From Anaerolineae bacterium (GTDB lineage Bacteria; Chloroflexota; Anaerolineae; 4572-78; J111), in NCBI GenBank assembly GCA_022071955.1, contig JAJVIM010000022.1:331760-395759 (forward strand): a stretch of DNA of 64,000 nucleotides. Direction: 5' to 3'. The notes below the pieces were generated by a model. The model searched no databases. It was given only the letters and a program-made list of their open reading frames with translations, and was not told the origin of the DNA. The translations under genes and the position numbers were made by a program. Position 1 is the first letter of the stretch. The number at the start of each line of letters is the position of its first letter. This document shows positions 35,297 through 42,632 of this stretch, in pieces.

Positions 35297-36718
35297 ATGA
35301 CGATAGTACTGATTGGCCCATCCGGAGCAGGAAAAGGTACCCAAGCCGACAGGATTACTTCTCAGTTTGACTGGTTGCACATTTCTACCGGAGATCTGTT
35401 TAGAGAGTGCCTTGAAAAAAGAACGGCGTTGGGCTTGCTTGGCCAGCGCTACATGAGCCGGGGCGAACTGGTACCGGACGAAGTTGTAGACGCTATGATC
35501 GAGGAATGGCTGCTGCAAATTCGCCCGGAAAAAGACATTCTGTTTGACGGGTTCCCCCGCACCCGGCACCAGGCCGAATTTTTAGACACCCTCCTTCAAA
35601 AAACAGACCGGCAGCTCAAGGCCGCCATTTACCTGAAGGTCTCCGACGCCGAAATTCTCAAGCGCGTCCCCGGCCGCCTTATTTGCCGCACCTGCCAAAC
35701 TCCCTACCACACCAAATACAAACCCCCTGCCCGTGCCGGCGTGTGCGATATCTGCCGGGGGCCGCTGTACCACCGCGAAGACGACACCTCAGAAGTGATT
35801 CGCACCCGTTTAAAAGTTTCGCATCGGGTTACCGGCCCGCTGGTTGAATTTTACCAGCGCACCAACCGGCTTATTATTGTAGATGGCGAAGGCTCCATCA
35901 GCCAGGTTTCAGACAAAATTATGGAGGCGCTTGACGCCATCGAACGGCGCTCGGCGCTGGCGGCCACCCGCGAAGAAACTGAAAAAATTCAGGCTCTCAA
36001 AAGCGAAGTCCCCGCGCTGGCCCCCAATCAGGTCCAGCAGCGGTTAAATATTGTGCTGCTCGGCGGCCCCGGCTCCGGCAAAGGCACTCAGGCCGAAAAA
36101 CTCAGAACCGATCTCAACCTGCCGCATATCGCCACCGGCGATCTTTTCCGCGAAAACCTGAAAAATCAAACTGATTTGGGCAAGCTGGCCAAATCGTACA
36201 TGGACCGCGGCGAACTGGTGCCCGACGACGTAACCGAATCAATGGTCCGCGAACGGCTGTCTCGCCCGGATACCACCCGCGGCTTCATTATGGATGGCTT
36301 CCCCAGAACCGTAGGCCAGGCCGAAGCGCTGACCGAAATGATGACCGACATGCAGCGCCGCATCGACGTGGTGCTGCACATCAAAGTATCAGACGAAGAA
36401 ATTGTCAACCGGCTTTCGGGCCGGTTAATTTGTCGCAATTGCCAAACCCCGTACCACAAAATGTTCAAGCCGCCCAAAGTAGACGGCGTTTGCGACCTGT
36501 GCGGCGGAGAACTGTACCAGCGTGACGACGATAACCCGGAAACTATCCGTGCCCGCCTCAAAACCTACCACGCTCAAACCGCCCCATTAATTGATTATTA
36601 TCGCAAGGCCGGCCTGCTTGTGGAAATTGCCGGTGAAGGCGACGTATCAGAAGTCACCGAACGAACAATGGCGGTGATTGACCAGCTAAAGACCAAACAA
36701 CAAGTTGTGGCCGGCTAG
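35297..36718 (+). CDS. tandem double adenylate kinase
   Basis: 473 residues made of two adenylate kinase modules joined head to tail. Module 1 (1-215) has the P-loop GPSGAGKGT (7-15) and FDGFPRTRHQAEF, with a zinc lid CRTCQTPYHTKY...CDIC. Module 2 (about 250-465) has GGPGSGKGT, MDGFPRTVGQAEAL and a zinc lid CRNC...CDLC. Both keep the ATP, NMP-binding and lid motifs, so both may be active. They exchange phosphate between ATP and AMP. A fused pair is uncommon. It starts after AAAGAGGAACGC and lies between the acetate symporter and the DUF294 gene. AMP produced by the synthetases is a plausible substrate. Confidence 0.9.
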   Translation: MTIVLIGPSGAGKGTQADRITSQFDWLHISTGDLFRECLEKRTALGLLGQRYMSRGELVPDEVVDAMIEEWLLQIRPEKDILFDGFPRTRHQAEFLDTLLQKTDRQLKAAIYLKVSDAEILKRVPGRLICRTCQTPYHTKYKPPARAGVCDICRGPLYHREDDTSEVIRTRLKVSHRVTGPLVEFYQRTNRLIIVDGEGSISQVSDKIMEALDAIERRSALAATREETEKIQALKSEVPALAPNQVQQRLNIVLLGGPGSGKGTQAEKLRTDLNLPHIATGDLFRENLKNQTDLGKLAKSYMDRGELVPDDVTESMVRERLSRPDTTRGFIMDGFPRTVGQAEALTEMMTDMQRRIDVVLHIKVSDEEIVNRLSGRLICRNCQTPYHKMFKPPKVDGVCDLCGGELYQRDDDNPETIRARLKTYHAQTAPLIDYYRKAGLLVEIAGEGDVSEVTERTMAVIDQLKTKQQVVAG

Positions 36719-36817
36719 CTGCCCTGCTCCGGGGCTGGCGCGCAAACACAACGCATCGCGCCGGCCCCGCCATCACCAAACAGCGAAACACAACCCAACC
36801 TTGTCATCGAGGATTAG

Positions 36818-38626
36818 ATGAACACCGAGTCGATCGAGTTTATCAGAACTCAGCCTCCGTTCGATAGTTTGTCGCCTGCCGAACAAGCAGAAATTGCCCA
36901 AACGGCTGAAACGGTTTCGTTTTTGGCGGGTGAGCAAATTTTGGAGCAGGGCGGCGATCCCAGCCATCACCTGCACGTTATCGGCCGGGGCACGGTTCGG
37001 CTGGTGCGAGACGGGCAGGTGGTGCAGGTATTGGAAGAAGGCGAGTGCTTTGGCTACCCCTCAATGATCAACCAAAGCGCGCCCACCTTTGATGTGGTGG
37101 CAGAAGAAGAAAGTGTCATCTTCCGTATCCCGGACAGGGTTTTTTACAAACTCACCCATAACCAGCAATTTGCCCAGTTTTTTCTCAAAAATCTGGGGGC
37201 GCGGCTGCGCTACGCCGCGCAAACTGAAAACGCGTCCGTTGGCGGCGAACTGACCACCCCGGTCAAAAACCTGCTGGTGCGGCCGCCGGTTACCGTTAGC
37301 CCCGCCGCCAGCGTGGCCGACGCGGCCAAATCTATGCGCCGGGCCTGGGTAGATGCTGCCCTGGTGCTCACCGATCCGCCCGGCATTATCACCGACCACG
37401 ATTTTCAGGTGAAGGTGCTGGCCGAAGAATTAGGCCCGGACACGCCCGTGCAACAGGTAATGAGCCGCCCGCTCAAAACGCTGCCCGCCGAAACCCCGGT
37501 CCACGGGGCGCTGCTGTTTATGCTCGAAGAAAATATTCACCACCTGCCGGTAACCCAGGAAGGCGAAGTGACCGGCATTGTCACCGCCTCTGATTTGCTC
37601 CGCCACCAGGCCAAAAGCCCGCTGTACCTGATGCGCCAGCTTGAAAACCTGGACTCGCCGGACGTGCTGGTGCGGTACGCTGTAGAAATTGCCGGGATGG
37701 TTGAAAATCTGGTGAATGGCGGGCTGGATGTTACCCAGATTGGCCGGGTTATCGCCAGCATCAACGATGTGCTGGTGCGGCGGCTGCTGCGGCTGGCCGA
37801 AGAAAAACTGGGGCCGCCGCCCACGCCCTACAGTTGGATTGTATTTGGCTCAGAAGGGCGGCTGGAGCAGGCGCTGCTTACCGATCAGGACAACGCCCTG
37901 GTGTACCAAACCGATTCGCCCGAAGCGCAAACCTATTTTGCCCGGCTGGCCCAAACCGTGGTCGATTACCTGCTCAAAGCCGGCTTCCCGCTCTGTCCGG
38001 GCGGGTACATGGCCACCAACTGGTGCAAACCGCTGGACAAATGGGTCAATTTGTTCAAAAACTGGATCAACACACCCAACCCTCAGGCGCTCATGGAAAC
38101 CGGCATTTTTTTCGATCTGCGCCCGGTGCACGGCGAGCTTTCCGTGGAGCCGCTGGAACAGGTGATTGTTGAATCTGGCAGCAACGGCGTATTTTTGGGC
38201 CAACTGGCCCGGGCCACCATCGAATTCAGGCCGCCGCTGGGTTTCTTTCGGCGTATCCGGGTTGACGATGGCCAGGTGGACCTCAAAAAAGGCGGCATTG
38301 CGCCCATTGTCGGATTGGCCCGGCTCTACGCGCTGGAGGGCAAAATTCGGGTGCACACTACCGTGGAACGGCTGGAAGGCGCGGTAGAAGCCGGCACACT
38401 CAGCCGGGAAGGCGCAGAAACGCTGATTGAAACATACCGTTTTTTAATGCAGATCAGGCTGCGAGAGCAACTGGCCGCCATCCGGGCCGGCGACAGGCCC
38501 GGCAACCGCATCCGGCTAACGGCGCTGTCGGCGCTGGAAAACAAGCATCTCAAAGACGCTTTTTTGGCCATCAGAGAAATGCAAGAGGCCGCCTCGCAGC
38601 GGTTCCGCACCGAGCTTTTAGGGTAA
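36818..38626 (+). CDS. cNMP-binding, CBS and DUF294 nucleotidyltransferase-like protein
   Basis: 602 residues. A cyclic-nucleotide-binding-like barrel (about 15-130) is followed by a CBS pair (about 148-265, PITVSPAASVADAAKSM-type strands). The DUF294 nucleotidyltransferase-like core (about 340-430) has VFGSEGRLEQALLTDQDNALVY, and a helical DUF294 C-terminal domain (about 460-595) follows. This set is like the protein that accompanies actP-type acetate permeases and an exonuclease in Pseudomonas. It may sense nucleotides; its enzymatic action is not known. The next gene begins 7 bp after its stop. Confidence 0.87.
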   Translation: MNTESIEFIRTQPPFDSLSPAEQAEIAQTAETVSFLAGEQILEQGGDPSHHLHVIGRGTVRLVRDGQVVQVLEEGECFGYPSMINQSAPTFDVVAEEESVIFRIPDRVFYKLTHNQQFAQFFLKNLGARLRYAAQTENASVGGELTTPVKNLLVRPPVTVSPAASVADAAKSMRRAWVDAALVLTDPPGIITDHDFQVKVLAEELGPDTPVQQVMSRPLKTLPAETPVHGALLFMLEENIHHLPVTQEGEVTGIVTASDLLRHQAKSPLYLMRQLENLDSPDVLVRYAVEIAGMVENLVNGGLDVTQIGRVIASINDVLVRRLLRLAEEKLGPPPTPYSWIVFGSEGRLEQALLTDQDNALVYQTDSPEAQTYFARLAQTVVDYLLKAGFPLCPGGYMATNWCKPLDKWVNLFKNWINTPNPQALMETGIFFDLRPVHGELSVEPLEQVIVESGSNGVFLGQLARATIEFRPPLGFFRRIRVDDGQVDLKKGGIAPIVGLARLYALEGKIRVHTTVERLEGAVEAGTLSREGAETLIETYRFLMQIRLREQLAAIRAGDRPGNRIRLTALSALENKHLKDAFLAIREMQEAASQRFRTELLG

Positions 38627-38632
38627 AGCAGT

Positions 38633-38833
38633 TTGGACAAATATCGATCATCCACCGGGCAAAAAGTAGCGGCTGTGTTTTTACTGGGCTGTGCCTTGTT
38701 TAATTATCCGGTGTTGTCAATTTTCAGCATCGATGGCCTGATTTTTGGCATCCCGATTTTGTATTGCTATACCTTTTTTACCTGGGCCGTGGTGATTGGC
38801 CTGCTGGCCGTAATTCTGGAACAGCGAAAATAG
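38633..38833 (+). CDS. small two-helix membrane protein ahead of the symporter-kinase
   Basis: 66 residues with a TTG start. Two membrane helices (about 11-31 and 36-60) are joined by SIDGLIFGIPIL. Its position between the DUF294 gene and the SSS-histidine kinase suggests a small partner of the symporter domain, as DUF4212 or DUF485 proteins are for acetate permeases. It does not match either of these by eye. It lies 12 bp before the kinase start. The short length and shared context support a real gene. Confidence 0.7.
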   Translation: MDKYRSSTGQKVAAVFLLGCALFNYPVLSIFSIDGLIFGIPILYCYTFFTWAVVIGLLAVILEQRK

Positions 38834-38845
38834 CAGGGGGCGCTG

Positions 38846-41605
38846 GTGTTACAGGGATGGTTTATTCTGCTGCTGTCGCTGGCCTACATTGGGCTGTTGT
38901 TTGCCATTGCTTACTATGGCGACAAACGGGCCGATGCCGGCCGCAGCATTATTAGCAACCCCTACATTTACGCCCTGTCGCTGGGCGTGTACTGCACGGC
39001 ATGGACGTTTTACGGCAGTGTGGGCCGCGCCGCCAGCGACGGCACCGGCTTTTTGCCCATTTACCTCGGCCCCACCCTGATGGTCGCCCTGTGGTGGTTT
39101 GTTCTGCGCAAAATCATCCGCATCAGCAAAGTCAACCGCATCACCTCCATCGCCGATTTCATCGGCTCCCGCTACGGCAAAAGCACAACGCTGGGAGGGT
39201 TGGTAACGGTGGTGGCCGTCGTCGGCGTAATCCCGTATATTTCGCTCCAGCTCAAGGGCATTTCTACCAGTTATCTGGTGCTCACCGAGTGGAACGTAAC
39301 CCTGCCCCATCAAACTGCCCCCGCTGCCTTTGGCAACGATTCGGCTTTTTACGCCGCCCTGCTGCTGGCTTTGTTTGCCATTTTGTTTGGCACCCGCCAC
39401 CTTGACGCCACCGAACACCATCAGGGGGTTGTCGCTGCCATCGCCTTTGAATCGGTGGTTAAGCTGCTGGCTTTTTTGGCAGTTGGCTGGTTTGTAACTT
39501 ACGGCGTGTACAACGGTTTTGGCGATGTTTTTGCCCACGCCGCCGCCCGGCCCCAACTGCGGCCACTGTTTACCATGCAAGACAGCATTGTTGACTGGGC
39601 CTGGTTTACCTACCTGTCGATGATGGCCGTAACGCTGCTGCCGCGCCAGTTTCAAATGGCCGTGGTAGAAAATGTTGACGAGAGTCACCTTAACAAGGCC
39701 ATCTGGCTGTTTCCGCTGTATCTGCTGGCCATTAATATTTTTGTGCTGCCCATTGCTTTTGGCGGATTGCTGCACTTTCCCAACGGCAATATGAACCCCG
39801 ATACCTTTGTGCTCACCCTCCCCCTGGCCGAAAACCAGGCGGCGTTGGCCCTGTTTGTGTTTATTGGCGGCCTGTCGGCGGCCACCAGTATGGTGGTAGT
39901 AGCCACCATCGCCCTGAGCACAATGGTATCCAACGATCTGGTTATGCCGGTGCTGCTGCGCTGGCAGGCGCTGGGCCTGGCCGAACGCAGCGACCTGACC
40001 GGCCTGCTCATCGCCATTCGGCGCAGCGCCATTGTGGTAATTCTGTTGCTCAGCTACCTCTACTTCCGGTTCACCGGCGAATCGCAAACGCTGGTTTCCA
40101 TTGGGCTGGTTTCATTTGCGGCGGTGGCCCAATTTGCGCCGGCCATTTTTGGCGGTATTTATTGGAAAGGCGGCACTCGTTCCGGGGCGCTGGTGGGGCT
40201 GCTCGGTGGTTTTTTGGTGTGGGGTTACACCTTGCCGCTGCCGGCGCTGGTTGAATCCGGCTTTTTGCCGCAGAGTTTTATCAGCAATGGGCCGTTTGGG
40301 CTGGCGTTTTTACGGCCTTACGCCCTGTTTGGACTTGACGGATTAGGCCCGGTTGTGCATGCTATGTTATGGAGTACACTGGTTAATGTGGGCGGCTATA
40401 TAGTTGTGTCGCTCCTGAGCCAGCAAAGCGTCCTCGAACACAGCCAGGCCAACCTTTTTGTCGATGTCTTTAAGCATACCGGCGCCGCCGAACGGACTCG
40501 CTTTTGGCGCGGCAGCGCCAGCGCCGAAGCCTTGCGCTCGCTGCTGACCCGCTTTTTGGGCGTGGCCCGCACCGAAGAGGTGTTTAGCGCCTATGCCCGG
40601 CAGCACCAGTTGAACTGGGCCAACCAAACCAGCGCCGACGCCGAAATGGTTGATTTTGCCGAACGGCAGTTGGCCGGCGCAATTGGCGCCGCCTCGGCGC
40701 GGGCAATGGTTGCCTCGGTGGTTAAAGAAGAGCCGCTAACCACCGCCGAAGTGATGAGCATTCTGGATGAAACCAGCCAGGTAATTGCCTACAGCCATCA
40801 ACTTGAGCAGAAATCGCGCGAACTGGAGGCCGCCTCCGCCGAACTCCGCGCCGCCAACGAGCAACTCAAAGAACTGGATCGTCTCAAAGACGATTTTATG
40901 TCTACCGTTACCCACGAACTCCGCACGCCGCTGACTTCGATCAGAGCCTTTTCAGAAATTTTGTTTGACAACCCGGAACTGGATATGCAGCAGCGCAGCC
41001 GGTTTGTTAACATCATTTTGAAAGAAAGCGAACGCCTGACCCGCCTCATCAACAACGTGCTCGATCTGTCAAAAATCGAGTCCGGTAAAATGGAATGGAC
41101 GCTGGTAGAGATTGACCTGAAAGAGGTGGTTGAAGATGCGCTCACCGCCACCGGCCAGCTCTTTGAAGAGAAAAAGATTGCCCTTGACGTTGATTTGCCG
41201 GCCAGCGTGCCGCTGCTGGTGGCCGACCGCGACCGGATTATGCAGGTGCTGCTCAACCTGCTCTCCAACGCCATCAAATTTTGCAACAACGAGGCCGGCC
41301 AAGTGAGCGTTAAGCTTTACCCCACCAACAACAGCCTGCGCGTGGACGTTACCGACAATGGGCCGGGGATTCGGCCCGAAGATGTGGATCTGATTTTTGA
41401 AAAATTCCGGCAGGTTGGCGATACGCTCACCGAAAAGCCGCAGGGCACGGGCCTGGGGCTGCCTATTTGCCGCCAGATCATCACCTATTTTAGCGGCGAA
41501 TTGTGGGTAGAAAGCCAGCTTAGCCAGGGCGCAACTTTCTCGTTTACCCTGCCGCTCGAGCCGCAACCTCTGGCGGAGTCGCCGGTTAGCTACACGATTG
41601 GGTAA
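38846..41605 (+). CDS. sodium:solute symporter-histidine kinase fusion (CrbS-like)
   Basis: 919 residues with a GTG start after CAGGGGG. Residues 5-520 form a symporter-like membrane domain, starting with AYIGLLFAIAYYGDKRAD. A linker and coiled coil follow (about 600-685), then HisKA with His690 in HELRTPLTSIRAF and HATPase_c with NLLSNAIKFCNN, DNGPGI and GTGLGLPIC. Symporter-kinases of this kind (CrbS in Vibrio) sense acetate or related solutes and control acs. The cluster here (acsA, symporter, DUF294, this kinase, receiver, exonuclease) fits that role. It lacks the PAS and receiver domains of some homologues. Confidence 0.9.
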   Translation: MLQGWFILLLSLAYIGLLFAIAYYGDKRADAGRSIISNPYIYALSLGVYCTAWTFYGSVGRAASDGTGFLPIYLGPTLMVALWWFVLRKIIRISKVNRITSIADFIGSRYGKSTTLGGLVTVVAVVGVIPYISLQLKGISTSYLVLTEWNVTLPHQTAPAAFGNDSAFYAALLLALFAILFGTRHLDATEHHQGVVAAIAFESVVKLLAFLAVGWFVTYGVYNGFGDVFAHAAARPQLRPLFTMQDSIVDWAWFTYLSMMAVTLLPRQFQMAVVENVDESHLNKAIWLFPLYLLAINIFVLPIAFGGLLHFPNGNMNPDTFVLTLPLAENQAALALFVFIGGLSAATSMVVVATIALSTMVSNDLVMPVLLRWQALGLAERSDLTGLLIAIRRSAIVVILLLSYLYFRFTGESQTLVSIGLVSFAAVAQFAPAIFGGIYWKGGTRSGALVGLLGGFLVWGYTLPLPALVESGFLPQSFISNGPFGLAFLRPYALFGLDGLGPVVHAMLWSTLVNVGGYIVVSLLSQQSVLEHSQANLFVDVFKHTGAAERTRFWRGSASAEALRSLLTRFLGVARTEEVFSAYARQHQLNWANQTSADAEMVDFAERQLAGAIGAASARAMVASVVKEEPLTTAEVMSILDETSQVIAYSHQLEQKSRELEAASAELRAANEQLKELDRLKDDFMSTVTHELRTPLTSIRAFSEILFDNPELDMQQRSRFVNIILKESERLTRLINNVLDLSKIESGKMEWTLVEIDLKEVVEDALTATGQLFEEKKIALDVDLPASVPLLVADRDRIMQVLLNLLSNAIKFCNNEAGQVSVKLYPTNNSLRVDVTDNGPGIRPEDVDLIFEKFRQVGDTLTEKPQGTGLGLPICRQIITYFSGELWVESQLSQGATFSFTLPLEPQPLAESPVSYTIG

Positions 41606-41629
41606 GGGCGGTTCGCGAACCGCCCCTAC
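41602..41629. repeat. copy 2 of the REP-like palindrome
   Basis: Same GTTCGCGAAC-centred sequence as at 702-729, with one mismatch at the left end. It starts in the last codon of the symporter-kinase gene. The rest of 41630-41852 holds no gene. Confidence 0.75.
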
Positions 41630-41804
41630 ATTTGCAATTCGCTATTTTCAGAGGAGTGCTACCGAAGCTGCGCTACAGCAACGCGGATACCTGTGCCCGG
41701 CACGGGTGAAAATTAACTTTTAACCAGTCGGGAGACCCTTCGCCTTCGGCTCAGGGCCTGCCCCGCGTGGTGTTGGCGGGGTGACATGCCTGAGCATTTT
41801 CCTA

Positions 41805-41832
41805 ATTCCTGACTCCTGACTCCTGAATCCTG
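41805..41832. repeat. tandem copies of the word CTGACTC
   Basis: ATTCCTGACTCCTGACTCCT and a following GAATCCTG form four imperfect copies of TCCTGA. It is a low-complexity intergenic repeat of the host. Confidence 0.6.
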
Positions 41833-41852
41833 TTTTCAGAGGAGTTGTAACC

Positions 41853-42245
41853 ATGCATCGAAGTTTTTTGCGCGTGATCGTAGGATTGACCGTTGGCGGT
41901 TTTGCCGGCCTGAGCCTGGCGACCGCCATCACCCCGCTGATTTTGGGGAACGTTTTTAATTTGTACGCCATCGATTTAATGCTGGCCGTGCGCAGCTTTG
42001 GCCTGCCGCTGGCAGTTTCGCTGGCCATCGGCGGCGGGCTGATCGGCTGGTTTGGCGGCGCGTTGTTTGGTGCGGCTGTGCTGGGCGGCTGCGGGGCCAT
42101 TGCCGGTTTTATTTTGGGCGCGGTGGCGATTGGCGGCGATCTGCCGCTGATTTTGGTTAGCACGGCCACCGGGCTGGTGTATGGCGGCCTGGGCGGCCTG
42201 ATTGTGGGCAAAGCCTTTTTCCGCTCGGTTAACGAGCCGCGCTAG
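41853..42245 (+). CDS. glycine-rich membrane protein, unknown
   Basis: 130 residues, more than half hydrophobic, with Gly-rich membrane helices (about 5-28, 38-62, 65-90 and 93-118). The sequence ends in a short basic tail. ATG 41853 follows GAGGAG with a GTTGTAACC spacer. It lies 18 bp before the receiver gene, so it may belong to that operon. I recognise no family; a small channel-like or anchoring role is a guess. Confidence 0.65.
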   Translation: MHRSFLRVIVGLTVGGFAGLSLATAITPLILGNVFNLYAIDLMLAVRSFGLPLAVSLAIGGGLIGWFGGALFGAAVLGGCGAIAGFILGAVAIGGDLPLILVSTATGLVYGGLGGLIVGKAFFRSVNEPR

Positions 42246-42263
42246 CAACGGAGCAATCTGCGC

Positions 42264-42632
42264 ATGAGTAAAAAAATCCTGATTGTTGACGACGAATCGA
42301 ACATCGTCATTTCTATTGAATTTTTAATGAAACAGGCCGGTTACCAGGTTGAAATTGCCAACAACGGCGAAGACGCGCTGGAAAAAGTGGCCGCTTTTCG
42401 GCCGGATTTGGTGCTGCTCGATGTGATGATGCCCAAAATCAACGGCTTTGAAGTGAGCCGCCGCATCCGGGAAAATTCGGCCTGGCACGACATCAAAATT
42501 ATTATGTTAACCGCCAAAGGGCGCGAAGTAGAAGTGACCAAAGGGTTGGCCCTGGGCGCCGATGCCTACATCATCAAACCATTTTCTACCCGGGAATTAA
42601 TGGCCGAAGTGAAACATATTTTGAGTCAATGA
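42264..42632 (+). CDS. stand-alone receiver domain (response regulator)
   Basis: 122 residues with only a receiver domain: ILIVDDESNI, the phospho-acceptor in LVLLDVMMPK, LTAKG and IKPFSTREL. No DNA-binding output domain is present, unlike CrbR-type partners, which end in a LuxR helix-turn-helix. Output must come through another protein. Its stop overlaps the start of the exonuclease gene (ATGA), so it is coupled to that protein. It is the probable receiver for the symporter-kinase upstream, though this pairing is inferred. Confidence 0.92.
   Translation: MSKKILIVDDESNIVISIEFLMKQAGYQVEIANNGEDALEKVAAFRPDLVLLDVMMPKINGFEVSRRIRENSAWHDIKIIMLTAKGREVEVTKGLALGADAYIIKPFSTRELMAEVKHILSQ

Noticed and set aside
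38849..40087. A 412-codon open frame on the minus strand opposite the symporter-kinase
   Set aside because: It is the complement of a membrane-domain gene, with a composition (Gly, Gln, His) typical of antisense to Leu/Ala/Pro-rich membrane segments.
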